In this document: one piece after another, positions 37,113 to 49,614 of the stretch
How the letters are laid out: each line of letters opens with the position of its first letter
Numbering within the stretch: the first letter of the stretch is position 1
Assembly: GCA_030435675.1 (NCBI GenBank)
Contig: CM059622.1
Span: 14,508,001-14,572,000, forward strand
DNA length: 64,000 bases
Reading direction: 5' to 3'
DNA from: Steinernema hermaphroditum
Taxonomy: Eukaryota > Nematoda > Chromadorea > Rhabditida > Steinernematidae
Notes under the pieces: generated by a model
Seen by the model: the letters and a program-made list of their open reading frames with translations, nothing else
What the model was told of the DNA's origin: nothing
Database searches by the model: none
Position numbers and translations under genes: made by a program

Positions 37113-37599
37113 CGCAACACTCGAAACACAACGAAATGTGTCTGCGCGTTTCCTGCACCTCTTGTGCTCTGTTTTGACCTATTTGCTTAGCGCTGGCTGT
37201 GAGATTGCATTGATATGACCTAGCAAGAACTGGAAGGAGATCTCGCGTGGGTTTGAACATCGTGTCCCCTGTCCCTCAGTCGCTTTATGAGTATACGGAT
37301 GGTCCGATGGCAATCCGCATAGGCACTATATCGTTGACTACATGTTACCGATCTTCATGCCCATATAGCTTTCTAGGTCTTTCATTTGTATCAGTCTATG
37401 AGCGTATGGATGGTCTGATGGCAAACCCCATAGCCGCTGTGAGTTTTGCGGCTCCCATATCGGAACTTAAGAAGCAAATTTCAGGAATTTTGCGCTGCTA
37501 GCACAAACCATAACGGTTAAGAAGAAGCAAAATAGCGTGAGAGTATTACATAACCCTCTTGCTTTTTGGTATTACATAACCCTCTTGCTCTCTCTCTCT

Positions 37600-38035
37600 C
37601 GGCTGTCTGAGCCGAATGAGTTAAGTGAGCGGTCGTTCTCGGCCGTCGTTGTTGGCGCAATGATCGCCCCGGCTCCCAGAAGGCCTGGAACACCAGGGAG
37701 CCGTAGTTCCACCGTCTCGCCAAAAAGCCCGTCACGACCGCCCGACTCTACCCGCGCCGCCAGAGAAGCCGAGGAAGCGTTGCAACTCCGAAGTCCACGC
37801 CGTCAGCCGAACCGAAGATGACTCTCCGCTCCGTTTGCTCTGCTCCACCGCTCTTCCACTTCCGGAATCAGCTCTTCACGACTTCGATGCCCGCGCAAAC
37901 TAATGGGAACGCTGCATTCTATTCGGATTCGTCTGCTCCACCGAAATCAGAAGAAAATCAGCGACCACGGTGTGACTATGTTCTTCTTTGTGCATATATG
38001 AGACGTCCTGCATGACGTAAGCCGTTTATTCGGGA
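37600..38035 (+). mobile_element. Dispersed repeat family B, copy 2
   Basis: Closely parallels copy 1: GAATGAGTTAAGTGAGCGGTCGTTCTCGG, AGGCCTGGAACACCAGGGAGCCG, CCGCCAGAGAAG, CAACTCCGAAGTCC and a terminal GCATATATGAGACGTCCTGCATGACGTAAGCC. It is preceded by a CT microsatellite and short direct repeats (ATTACATAACCCTCTTGCT twice at 37,545-37,590). Confidence 0.65.
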
Positions 38036-38044
38036 AGATAAATC

Positions 38045-38260
38045 GTGTGAAAAACGTGTATTAACGGAGAACCAACGGGTCTATCGGTCTGTGTGTGTGT
38101 GTTTTTCCGTGCGTAAACAGCCACACTAAATAAGGACCCTGAGGGGAACCGAAAATAAACAGCCACACTAAATAAGAGCCCCAAAGGGAACCGAACCCGA
38201 CACTGCCCGCTCGCAAACGAAACGTGTTCGCAATGAGCCACATAGACAGTTGAAAATGTG
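38045..38260 (-). mobile_element. LINE/SINE 3'-end-like fragment, duplicated internally
   Basis: Read on the minus strand: CAACTGTCTATGTGGCTCATTGCGAACAC, then a GAGCGGGCAGTGTCGGGTTCGGTTCCC box, then TTATTTAGTGTGGCTGTTTA repeated twice, a CA run and GGTTCTCCGTTAATAC. It corresponds to the 3' terminal segment of the 31-34 kb element, with a short internal duplication. Confidence 0.65.
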
Positions 38261-39085
38261 CAACGTTACTGCCACTATGTTTCTGATACTACTAGGGTTT
38301 GCGTTTCTTCATAGTTTTAAATGCTTTTAGCTAAGTTTTTAAGCGCCAGCTAAGTTTTTAAGCGCCTCGAGTCTCGAAAAACTGACTCTCTAGACTTCAT
38401 GGTGCTAAAAAGACAGTCTGAAATCGTTTGGGTATGGACTATTGTAGGGCTTCTTCTGTAAGCTTCCGTGTTTTGGGTTTTGAGACCGCTCTTTTTGAGA
38501 CAGAAACTCAAAGAAAAATCATGAATGAGTCGGAACGAGAAGATGCTATAAATTTTATGGTTCCGGAACGTCGAGCTTAGAGACCAGGGCTGAGCCTCAA
38601 CTCCTGCAGTGCTTTTCGAGACCCACCCCATTTTCTATATCGACTTTCACGACACAATTTGAACATCGTAAAGTGAAACACAATGAAAAGCAGTTACATC
38701 GATCCAGAAATGAATATGGGACGAGTGTAAAGCCTGGAACTTCCATGTGGTTATCACAGCTCCACTTTCACAACTTACTTGTGATATTTAGCAATAATTT
38801 GTGCAAATTTTCAAACCAGATCTTCTAAAGTGGAATAGCAAGACATCATCGCATTGATGACGGTCATGTAGTCGTCACAACATCGAAACAGATTTTGAAA
38901 CAGAAGCTTTTACATGATCACACTGTAGATCAACAAATGGTTCAATGTAGCTGCGGCGGCCGTCGCGGAACGCCTCAGCGTTCGTTTTTTGTGGCTCATC
39001 GATCGACATCAGTCGGACACGCGCCCTATCTTGTTCCCGCCGTACTTTGCGTTTTGTATAGTTGCTGATGCAAATGGTATTTATA

Positions 39086-40354
39086 TTGGGTTGGTAAGTT
39101 GAAAATGCACCATTTTTGATTCGCGTCTATTTTCGCACTGTGTGATCCTTGGATCAGATGGAATAGTGCGTTCGTATGGGCGATTGGTTGACTTTCCAGT
39201 CGGTACGCTCCGATGCCCCACCTGCATGCCCTCCGCTTTCTTTGAATCCTTTTATATTCATGGTCCGCGAAGCACCACCTGGGCATCCGAAACACCGAAC
39301 CTTCGACAACCTCTCCGAGGGACTATTTATTTGAAAGGCGGTATGCTGTCTTAGCTGCGCATACAGCAGGAGCTTAGCTTCCAAGCGCACACGCTGATCT
39401 CTTCTTGCAATGTCACAGTGAGAACAAATTCCAAGAAGATAAAAAATTTGCCCATAAAGCACTTGACCCGAAAGTAGTTAAACTTTTTGTTGATTTAACA
39501 AACTCCAGCTGGGGGTGTACAGACAACATGGACGGCCAGCTAGGGTGCTTCAATGCCATAGTGGCTGATGCTCCGATGCCTTTGGCTACAAGTGGAAATC
39601 GGGAACTCCGATTTCTCACGACTCTCCGAGCCCTTGATCCGCCATCGCAACTCATTGACCCCTGCTTTTATTTGTATTTCTAAGTAAAAATCTTTTCCTT
39701 TATTTTTCGTGACTCTTGAGTTCAAGGGGGTTCTAGCCATATGATCCCCAGAACTACTTGAGGGTATGGATAAGGAAGAGAAGTCAACTATTGTGCTGCG
39801 GTCAGAACCAGGTTGAAAAGTGCTGCTGCACTGTCTTATATGCGATATTATAGAAGCACGGGGCTGAAACGTATTTATAGGATAGAGCAATCTCTCAGCT
39901 ATAGTTTGCGACTAACATCTAGAAAAACCTCGTTCTCTTATTCAAGATAAGGCAAGAACTAGTAACTGGTTTTGGGATTTCAGCAGATCCAGCAGGAGCA
40001 TGAATGTTTGATATTTTTGATTGCACACAAAACTGCTGCTCATCTTCAGCTGGGACTCAGGTACTTGTTATGCATGTAGGTCTCCCACAGCTCTATCGGG
40101 TACCTACTTGTGCGGTACTGTCGGAAACATCAACGAATAAATTGAGCCAAAGTTTGCAATGAGGTCAAAAACGGACAAAATGGAACTTTTCGACCCGGAA
40201 TCTCTCCTGTTCTGCAGTGAAATGGCCAGACTTCTCGCCAGAAAGTGTACAGAGGCTGAGCACTTAAATGGTGAATACACCCATTGAAATCTGTGCCTTT
40301 GCAACAATAAGGATTCATTTTTAAAAATGGTGCATTTTCAACTTACCAACCCAA
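39086..40354. mobile_element. Mariner-like element, transposase not readable
   Basis: Bounded by 32-bp near-perfect terminal inverted repeats beginning TTGGGTTGGTAAGTTGAAAA, with TA target duplications on both sides. The 1,269-bp length matches mariner elements. Frames inside are broken, and I could not recognise the D,D34D transposase on either strand, so the element is degenerate or carries unrelated filler. Confidence 0.75.
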
Positions 40355-41499
40355 TATTTCCCTATAACATATTTCCGTGTTTGTTCTTGTAATATACAAT
40401 GGTATGTAAGAGAGAAGTAATAATTTCTCCATTAATTTCAGTAGTTCCACCGAATCGACCTCCGATTGTCGTCGACTTTCTCCGAGCTGTTTATACAAAA
40501 CCAGGTTGGTTGTTTATGTTGGGTTGTTACATTGAAAATGGCGCCAGTGATAAACATCCCCTAAGTTCACAATATTTTGTGGTATATCCAAATAGGTCGA
40601 TGTATTATTGAGGCTATTTAATTATAGTCACACTTCAAGAGTATTCAGGAGTGAGACCCCACATTTCCAAGTTGACCCCCACAGCGGCTCTCCACTTTGA
40701 GCTGAGAGATTCCTTTTTTAGACCCTTATCTTTGGTCTATCTTAATATCGTCTGTACTCATATACAAACAAATCAAAATGAGATAAAGATGTCGAAAAGT
40801 GGATCAAAACATTCTTCGACCTCAAACCCCCTTATGTTCTATGAACAAGGGACCCGGTTTTTGCCCCAGAAGGGCTGCAGTTGTTCAGTCAAATAGTCAT
40901 TACCGGGAATAATAGACGTACATATATGTTAAGAAACTGCCACTTAAATAATCGGACATCTTCCATGGATCAGACCAATATTTCCCATAACAATCTAAAC
41001 TGGTTCTTGTACTTCACACCGAAATATTTGAGATAGAAATGTGGTCTTCTTGGCTAGATGCTGGAACCGGTGGTCCTGTTCCAGGCCAATCGCAACGTCA
41101 CTCAAGAGAAAATCCCTCAAAGTAAGATGGACCAAAACATTTTTCGACTCCAAACCCCGGAGGTTTTTATGAACGCGGCATCCCAATTCTGCCTGAGAAT
41201 TGGGCTGCGGCTGTTTAATCACAGGAACACCTTGAGTGGCTACTGATGTTAATAAACTATCGTTGCAATTTTTCAACTCTTTCATATACATTTTTTTGAA
41301 CGCAATAGAACTTTAGCGGCATGCACAGCTGTATCAAAACAAGAGCAACTCTCAAAATAATGTGTAACGATTTGTCGTTTCTCTAGCATTGAAATCCACT
41401 CTGTATGTATGAATGACTGCAATTTTGCGAAGGAATGTCCCGTCTGTGTATATGTTTAAGAATGTATATAACATCCCAGTTGTTTGCAATAAAACAGTC
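40355..41499. other. No gene recognised
   Basis: A stretch at 40,515-40,545 (TTGGGTTGTTACATTGAAAATGGCGCC) resembles the neighbouring mariner terminus, so part of a second, decayed element may lie here. Otherwise nothing was seen. Confidence 0.4.
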
Positions 41500-41640
41500 A
41501 GCTGGGATGGCTCAGCGGTAGCAACAAGAAGACCTTATCCGATCACCATGTTCTGGTCTTTCGTCGCTCTATCCGATCCACACTCGCCCCTTTCCACCCA
41601 GAGCGACATCAGTGGATTGTGTTTGAAATAAGACAGAGAA
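41500..41640 (+). mobile_element. tRNA-derived SINE-like sequence
   Basis: AGCTGGGATGGCTCAGCGGTAGCAAC matches a tRNA 5' half with a good A box (TGGCTCAGCGGTAG). The B box (GGTCTTTCGTCGCTC) is weak and no cloverleaf closes, so this is a tRNA-derived repeat or pseudogene rather than a functional tRNA. Confidence 0.5.
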
Positions 41641-41828
41641 GTCAAAAATTGGACAAAAAAAAACGTAACTATAATGACTAAATCTTTTGCTTCTAAACAT
41701 CTAAACCTGTAAACTTTAGACTAGCCATACGAAAAATGTAAAAAGATCAGGAAATATTTTGGCGCTGACCAACTCAAAAACGCCAATGTGGCGGTATTCT
41801 TCTGGAAACGGGCGAGACTTGTCGATCC

Positions 41829-42275
41829 ATGGCCTGTGGTAATAGAGCTAAAAATTTACTGTAATTTCCGAGTTGTTCCAGGTAGGGCCTTCTCAGCACC
41901 GCACAAACATTCCGTTTGCCGTAACGGACCCGATTCTTTCCCAAGAACAACACGGGACTCTCGGGTTTGATTTGAACCGACCCGTTTTTCCATACACGGC
42001 CTGTGGTAAGAGTATTGCAAGTATCCCGTCATTTCGGACCTATTTCAGGACACGATTTATTGGGCACCGCCCAAACATTCCGTTTGCAGTGACGGACCCG
42101 ATTATTTCCCAAGAACAACACGGGACTCTCGGGTTCTGACCCGAACCCATTCAGCATACATGGACTTTGGTAAGAGTATTGTAAATATCCCGTCATTTCC
42201 GACCTATTTCAGGTGCGATATATCGGGCATCGCCCAAACATTCCGTTTGCCGTGACGGACCCGACCAAACCAAAA
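41829..42275. repeat. Tandem array, unit about 165 bp, nearly three copies
   Basis: Units start at about 41,829, 41,994 and 42,160 with CA(T/C)GG(C/A)CT(G/T)TGGTAA. Each contains TTTCAGG-like and CGCCCAAACATTCCGTTTGC words followed by (A/G)ACGGACCCGA. The last unit is partial. Confidence 0.8.
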
Positions 42276-42359
42276 AGACCAGGCTTGGCGGTATCTGTAG
42301 GACGCTGGAGACAACCAGCATTTCTGGTAGGACGTTTAAGTTCACAAATAAATTCTATC

Positions 42360-42680
42360 TGATACGTCTAAATTTACTTGAATTCACCACTAGCACACAG
42401 GCATTTCCAGTTGTAGAAGCTGCAGTTAAGCGGACGACTGCGGAGACCAGCCTATTTGCATGTCCGGTTTCTGTGATTGCACAGTCAGAAAGTAGGATAA
42501 AACTTGCGGCTGTAAAATATGGTTGTTGTTTAGACACACACCTCAGTTGTCGATCTTGCCGCGAATCGAAGGATTGTCGCTCTCCAATTGTAATTTTAAT
42601 CTGTAATTTTACCTTATTCATATAAATTTACGTGAATACACTAGTGGCACACAGGCATTTCTAGTTGTAGGCCACTACCG
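42360..42680. repeat. Spaced direct repeat
   Basis: AAATTTAC(T/G)TGAAT..CAC..AGTGGCACACAGGCATTTC(C/T)AGTTGTAG occurs at about 42,370-42,420 and 42,625-42,670, flanking about 200 bp of other sequence. It could be long-terminal-type or duplicated insertion ends. Confidence 0.5.
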
Positions 42681-42842
42681 GCGATTGCTGGTAGTTGCCT
42701 TGTTTGTTCTGGGACAGAAAATCAGAGTAACGACCATCTGCCTCTTTATACTTGAGAATCTTCTGAGGACCCTTAAGAATTATTTTGTTTTGGATACATT
42801 TAACCTTTCCTCTGTTTTTTTTTGAGAATTTCTTTGTTTCAC

Positions 42843-43420
42843 CTTTCTTGAGCCGAGTGCACAACGGAGGAATGACGATATTCACTACTTCTTTTTAGGA
42901 GCAGAGAATACACAACGCATTCGAACGGCATGCAGCAAGATAAGTACTTCAACGCGGCTCTCGATGATCTCCGACTTTTCGGACTCGCGTACAAATTCAT
43001 ATCTTCAAAGAGTAAGATTTTTGATATGAGGCTTGTTTTACTCAGCCGCAACCTCAGAATTGTTCCATTCAAAAAATGCAACCATTATCATCGAATAGAC
43101 GATGACTAAAGGGAAACCAAAAGCCAAGACGTCACCGGAAGCCGACATCACCTTGAATGAATAAGATATAACAAGCTAAGAAACGGAAACAGCATTGAGG
43201 AGCACAGAACAACGTGCAGCAATTCGAGTACAGTGGCGCTGCAATTTGTGTCGGGTAGGCCAGTGCAGAAAGAGCCCTACTTACATGAGAATTCTTTAGA
43301 ACCAGCCATACTTCCAGGAAGTGCAATTCTGCCTGAACCCAAACGAATGGATAAGTCAACCCGACGATTTCGTCAATGGCAAATTTGGATCCCATCCCAA
43401 TACGTCTCATCACCCTACAT
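42843..43420 (-). CDS. Possible gene fragment with hydrophobic exons
   Basis: On the minus strand a frame starts at 43,413 (MRRIGMGSKFAIDEIVGLTY) and ends at a good donor after KNSH. After an ACAAATTGCAG acceptor a hydrophobic exon reads ATVLELLHVVLCSSMLF. A further hydrophobic stretch (VIVYSMIMVAFFEW) follows a CCCTTTAG acceptor. This could be a diverged membrane-receptor fragment just downstream of the adhesion-GPCR gene. Frames between the pieces are not secure and no family was recognised. Confidence 0.25.
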
Positions 43421-43650
43421 CCGAAGTATCGACCTGATTTCTACCTACTCGGACAACGACATTTCTGTGCCGATTCAGCAGATGGTCCGAAGGCGTTGCC
43501 CTGGGCTCCACTGACATGCCATGCCGTTTGTAGTGTACCTTACGAATGACGAAATAACAGCAGGGCGTCTATATGAGTACTGATAAAGTTCGATAGTTTA
43601 TTTTATACCAATACAGCTTTTGAAGGCCTTACTTTATCTGTTCATTATTT

Positions 43651-46600
43651 TCATTCTACATCAGACTCATCTATACTGTCTTGTCGCTGTAGGTGGTCTT
43701 TCCATCTCCGTTTCACATTCGGGTTTTCGTCGTCGGACGGCGGTTCTGTGGTGATCAAAGGCAGGTATGTGATGGCGGGCATTGTGGATAGCGGCGGTGG
43801 TGATGGAGGCTTGTAAGACGGCAACCTATCGATGATCGTTTTTTGGGGAAGTTCTGTCAGGTCACCATCGTCTTCCATCTTTGATTCTGTTTTTAAGTTG
43901 CGCGTAGAGGTCGGCTCCGATTTCGATGGAACATCATATCCATCGTCTTTTGCTCTATCGGTGACCCGCCCTGCGAGCCAATTCAGTTCTTCCTCAGCAT
44001 TTTCATGAGCTTTGAGTTCTGAATGAATCTGTAAGTGTTCGTAGTTAACATTTAAAACATACTCAGAGGCGAGTGCACTTCAGGTTCTGATGGGTTTGTC
44101 TGTATCACTTCATATTCCGGTGCTGTGCCGTCATCGTTAGCAGCATCATCAGCGCCGTTTTCGTCCTCGGATCCGTCCGAATCTGTTGAATTAGTGTAGT
44201 CGATAGGGTTATCTACAAACCCGGAAATAATATCGTGAATATGGACTCTTTTTGAGAATGTTAAGGCATTGTATTGGGCCGTATTTCGATGCCAAATTGA
44301 GTCATTCAAGTGGCCTGTATGAAGAATAAGGCATGCAAAGGCTTATCTTCAGGCCCTTCATCTTGTAAAAAGTATAACCGTGCAACATCAACATGGGTTG
44401 CGAAAAGGTTGGTTTGTTCAGATCGACCTTTAAAACGAAGAGGAGTGCCTCAATCGATCTGCATACCTTCACTAAGCTCCACTTCACTTGAATCCAACGA
44501 CTCCGTGGTTGAATTGCCGTCCTGCTCTGGCTCATTCACATTTTGTTCTGCGGTTCCAGCGTCGTCACCATCGCCACCCGAATTAGTCGAATTGGTGCAG
44601 TCCACGGTGTCGTTTACGAAAGCTGGAAGAAAAGTAATTAGAAACAGTCTGTGTGGGACATGTGGTCTATACGATAACAACCCAGTACGGTGTGTTATTT
44701 ACGCACGACACTTGTTAGGGTGTTTAAGTACAAACCATCCGTATGCCGAATGTTTACAGTTCTTCGATAGAAATAAGAACCGATATACTTAAGGACTTAC
44801 CTTCGTCAGCTCCCAATCCATCTGATTTAGACGACTCCGTAGTCGAGTCGTTCCCTTGCTCTGGGTCGGCCGTATCTTGTTCCAGATCTTCCTCATCCCA
44901 CAACTCGTCTTCCACGGAGAAATCCATACTTTTCAATTCGATCATTCTTGAATTTCTTTGCCGGTCTTCCAGGCTGATTCTCTTCAAGATTTCAGGATAT
45001 GTTTCTCCTGGAGGCTCATCGTAGAGTGTGGTTTTCACCGATTTTTGATGCGCAACAGGTGTCGAAGTTGCTGCCTAAAGTAGGTGTCTTTTAGTACGAC
45101 TCAATGTGGCTCTCTACATGTTTAGCTGAGACATTTTTAGACAAACTATGGTATTAAAGCATAAAAAATGGGACCTACGGACGAAAACATGAACGGAGCT
45201 TTCGAGCATGCCTCGCCATTTTTGCTTTCCCTCCACTTACCGGTCGGCTATAATACGGCTCTTCTATTGTTTCCGCATAGCTTGTAAACTCGATCTGCGT
45301 ACGTCTCTTCACTGAAGTCTCCTCTTTGTGATAGTAGTTCTCCAGTAGATCCCTGTCATTCTTCTCTTGTTCCATGACTTGCTTGGCATCCACTTCCGAG
45401 CGATTCTCTTCGTAGTCCTTTCTGACAGCTTCTAGTTTGTCGAAGAGGAAGAAGATGAGAAGATGGATGATCCCCTGGCTGTCGTTGGTGAAGGCAAAGA
45501 GGTAGTGCCATGCGGTGACGTAGGGAAAGGCCAACGAAGCAAATTGGAAAATCTGGGACATGATATCTTAAATTTCATATTTGAGAATACAGTACCCATG
45601 GTAGTCCGAGGTGAAGTTGCATTTGAACGATTCGAGTGATTCGGAGCAGTCGTTCCTTCCTCGTTTGCCAAGAGTTCAAGTCGTTCTGAAATTTACCCGC
45701 TCTAGAGAGTTTAGAATGCGGGCAAAGCTCACGTTCTGGTTGCGGGATTCGAAAAAGGCCCAAGCAACGCATGCGGTAGACATGATACCGGTGGTGAAGA
45801 TGAACACCAAGGGGAGCACGATTCCGGGTACCACGTAAGTAGGGCGAATCCAACAACTGCAATTGGCGTGAATCTGTGAATTTTCATGGAGGGTATTGTA
45901 GAGTTATTGACGCCGATGGGGCATCAGAAGATATACGAAAATATCAATAAATTTACATAAGGACTTATACTGAATTTGGTTAACTAACTAACATGGTTAA
46001 CTAACAAGGGAACCGCCCAAATTCGGACACACTGATCATACTAAAAATTGGGGAGCTGGTAAAGCATACGGATGAAAGGTAAATTCATATGACCTTATCA
46101 GTCCTAAATCACACTACCGTAGCCAAAAAGGAGGTTTTTAACAGAGCAATAGGTTAATTTCAAAAGCGCCTGTTTACACTGGGATGCGGGTGTATCTATG
46201 GCGTCGTGGAACCGCTCCTTGCCAGCCAAAACTCCACACGGGCTCGAACCATCGCTCCCGAATCTTCTTCTAACTTTGTCACTCACCCTTGCAACATAGT
46301 CCCACACATTTCTATCAACTAGCACGCATGAATATCGATAACAACATTACTATACCTTGTTGCTGATCCCGCCACAAGATTGACCACGAAAAGCCGAAAT
46401 GAATCATTAAGACGGCATAGCATTTGCCACGTTATTAACCCATCTTGAGTTATCGTGGCGGGACCTACCAGACTCTTAATTGCAGTTAAATGTATGAGCT
46501 GAATAGCATGTCCTTAAGTTGAAGATGCACTTATAAAATGAAGATGAACAGTAAGTTAAGTGGGATTTTGTTTTTCTTAGGTGAATTAACCATTTGCTGA

Positions 46601-49600
46601 CCATGAAATTTAGGCATTCCAAACGAGATGTGAAGCCCTAGCATAGGCTTAGGCTTAAGCTGTCTAGCATGGGCTCAAAGGTTTGCAATGAACCGTTTAT
46701 CGGGGGACGAATGGCCATTTATTAATGAAAAATCGAATTCCCTATTGTCTTATTTCCATAGTACTTCACTTTTTTTTTGTTTTTAAACAACACAAGATTC
46801 CATTTTTGATTGCTGCAGGAAGCCTTGTTGCCGGAAACGCCCATAAAATCACGCTTCCTGTTTCCAAGTTTCATAACACAACTCACAATTGGTCGTTCCT
46901 CTTGAAGAAGTCGCTTCCTGCGCCGAGTCCAACCGTAATTACAAACGATAACCCTGAAATATCCACTACATTATGTCACAATTCGGTCAGCTTTTACCTA
47001 TGCTGACGCCTAACGCTGTAGCCGGCGATGCGTACAGGCCGACCTTCTTGTAACTCAACCGCAGCGCCACATCTCCAATGGCGAAAACGAAAACTTGGAA
47101 CGGGATGCTACAATAAGCGATTTGGAGTATAAACAATTTAAAACTAACCACAAAAACAAGAAGTAGGCGATTCCGCCCATCGCCTCGCAGCCATTGTGGG
47201 TCACACGCTGGTCTTTGAAGCAGGTGAAGAAGAGATAGAAGAGGAAGAGGAAAAGCGTGTACATGAGATCTTCGACGACCGGTTCGTTGGCGTTCTTTCT
47301 TTGCAGGAACTTGTTAAGGAGAATTTTCTGCAAGGGAGTCGATGGTTGCTCTTGATTCACTCGTCTCAGGTATCGTGTCGCTCTAAACCAGGTGTAGGTA
47401 CAGTTTAGCTATGAGTGGGTGTTTAGGTACAGTTTTTGTCTGTTCATATCAGAAATGGGCTACATTTTGCTGTGTGTGGTCCATTGTTAGTCATGGATAG
47501 CCCTTAGCGCCTCAGGTATCGCGCCGCTCTAAACCATATACTGTTTTGAAGGATAACTTTTGTCCGAACTTCAGCTCAATGACCTACGACTTTTTCGATG
47601 ATCTTTGCGTATGTGGTCCATGAATTTAGGTGTGGTCCATTAGCTGCTCATAGAAAGTCACGAGTGGACCATTTTGCAATCATAAACAGGCTTGTCGTCC
47701 ACTCAAGCTGAAGAATCGCCCCAACTCCGAAATCTGCTCCGTCAACCGCACCGAAGACGGGACTCCACGTCGACTGTTATGCTCCACCACCGCGCATCTT
47801 CTGGATACAGCCTCTTTGTCGCTTTGAAGCCCGCGCACATTGATGGGATAGCTGTCTTCAACTCCGACGTCGTGCCCTGCGCCGAAGGAAGAAGATCAGC
47901 AGCTACTACGGTGATATACGGTTCTCCTTTGAGCATTATGAGATATCTTGCATGACGAATGTCATTGATTCAAGAGTAAATGTAAAACAGGCTTGTCATT
48001 CAGATGATTGAGTATCATAGCTATGTGTTACATCGTTGAAAGAAGCGCCTGTACCAGAGATGAGCCATTCAATAAATTGGCCAGCCAACGCAGCCAGCCC
48101 AAGCCAGCCGGTTGACGACAAGCGGTATTCAGGCTTTCCTCTTTTTGTATGACTATCGTCACGCTGATGCGGAGAGACGGTAGTGACCACACAAGATATA
48201 TATATGCCTGCCGTCAGAAGATCGGTTCAATGGATGAGTCGTCTGGCCAACCGGTTGAACGGCTAGCCGATCCGATGCGTTCGTACCCATCTGCGGTCTA
48301 TACCCATATCCATTTAAGCAAAAATTAACCAAGGAGCCTGCCCCCAGAAACGTTTCTTACCTGATTGTCATAAAAACTATGAGCGAGACAATGGAAAGAA
48401 CGTTCAAGGTGTAGGCGATGGCCTGTAGAGGAACACTACAAACCAGGGGATCGTTTTGCATTCCGTCCTGCAATATTTACCTTGTACACTCTGCTGTCAT
48501 GCTAAGTTTACCTCGACTAGGGTGAAGTCAGTCAAATGGTAACAATGGGCCACAATGCGCCCCGTATTGCTGACCATCTCACACTGTTCGTCTCGTGCCC
48601 ACTGCGAGAAGTACTTGTCCCACCAGGTCACCTTATATTCTCCGTGAAGAGGATGCAGAGCCTAAAAATGAAACTTGCTTGGGAGATATCAGTAGTATCT
48701 TCACCTTCTTCTTATCATAAGTGATGACGGCTTGCAGCTGTTTAGAAGATTGCGCGAGCTTCGCGCTGTTTGTGCTTGATTTGTCGAGAATGGTTCCGGT
48801 TAGCACGGGGTCCTTTCCCGTTGGGGTCAGCGTTTGACTGCACTTTTCCGCATGGGTCAAAGAGGTTATATACTGTCCGGATTGTTCAGTTGATCGAGTA
48901 TAAGTAATTCTCTTAGGTATGAAGAGTTTGTTGGTCGCCCAATAGGCGACGTAGACGCGACCTCCTAAAAGGGAGATCAGGAAACATATTGCCATGTAAA
49001 TTCTCCCTAAGAAGGCCATAATGACATTGTTCATCATTGCGCTGTCCCTCGCTGAACTTTTGTTTTTCTGGGGATGCGTAGGATAAGAATCTACAGTCCC
49101 TTCACGTGGAAACCTGACACAGTTTCTAAGCTTTCTGAGCTAAGTTAGCTTTTAGGACGTAGACCATAGTACTAGAGATCTTGACTAGAGAAGCAACATA
49201 AATAGCTCGCAAAGGATCATCGCTAACTCAGGGCAATCCATGTTATTTCACAGCTATACCTCCATCCATCGCCGCCTTCGGAATCGTAATCGAAGCGACG
49301 CTATTATCGCCTGGTTTCGAATCGAATTTCTCTCCGTCATGCCCTATCGACAAGTCGTCATCGTGATTGTCCTTGTTAATGGCACGTAAACCTAGTTGCT
49401 GACCAGTCATGTAATCGAAGTTTGAATCCTGTAGATTCTGCACCATATTATGTACAGCGTTTACTATCCTAAGCAGCTTAGTCAGCAATGACCCACCGAT
49501 AACAGGATACCTCTGTGTGGTTCCATCCCCCTTTCCAGGTTGGTTACTTTCGGCGAATGTTTCCAAAGCGGCTCCTTGCATGTAATCCACATTTTCCAAC

Positions 49601-49614
49601 AGCAGGGTAGCGAC
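43651..49614 (-). CDS. Adhesion GPCR constant block: GAIN-B/GPS/7TM and cytoplasmic tail
   Basis: Fourteen exons, 930 codons, one uninterrupted frame, starting in phase 0: 49260-49614, 48705-48964, 48512-48661, 48361-48467, 47149-47382, 46998-47107, 46887-46953, 45697-45856, 45596-45685, 45241-45552, 44801-45074, 44467-44622, 44063-44212 and 43651-44018. Exon 1 (VATLLLENVDYMQGAALETF) and exon 2 (GRVYVAYWATNKLFIPK) form the GAIN core. The GPS lies in exon 3 (KVTWWDKYFSQWARDEQC...HCYHLTDFTLVE) with the HL-T cleavage site. TM1 is PLQAIAYTLNVLSIVSLIVF. TM2 to TM4 span exons 5-7, and the ECL2 cysteine is in FCWIRPTY. TM6-7 (LGLPWIFQFASLAFPY, YLFAFTNDSQGIIHLLIFF) matches the class B2 signature. The tail is long, acidic and built of similar exons. 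There is no signal peptide or start codon at its 5' end, so it must be spliced to an upstream cassette. Confidence 0.88.
46000..46360. repeat. Repeat-like insertion in a 7TM intron
   Basis: The 1-kb intron between the TM4 exon and the ECL2 exon holds a block (GGGAACCGCCCAAATTCGGACAC to GTCCCACACATTTC) with a 73-codon minus-strand open frame and no relation to the receptor. It looks like an inserted dispersed element, but no second copy is in the window. Confidence 0.35.
47690..47985 (+). mobile_element. Dispersed repeat family B, copy 3 (5'-truncated)
   Basis: Shares AACTCCGAAATCTGC, ACCGAAGACGG, GCTCCACCACCGC, GAAGAAGATCAGC and the end ATTATGAGATATCTTGCATGACG with the copies at 35.1 and 37.6 kb. 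It lies in an intron between the TM1 and TM2 exons of the receptor block. Confidence 0.55.

Noticed and set aside
41500..41640. Functional tRNA gene
   Set aside because: A-box match only; the anticodon stem and acceptor stem do not close.
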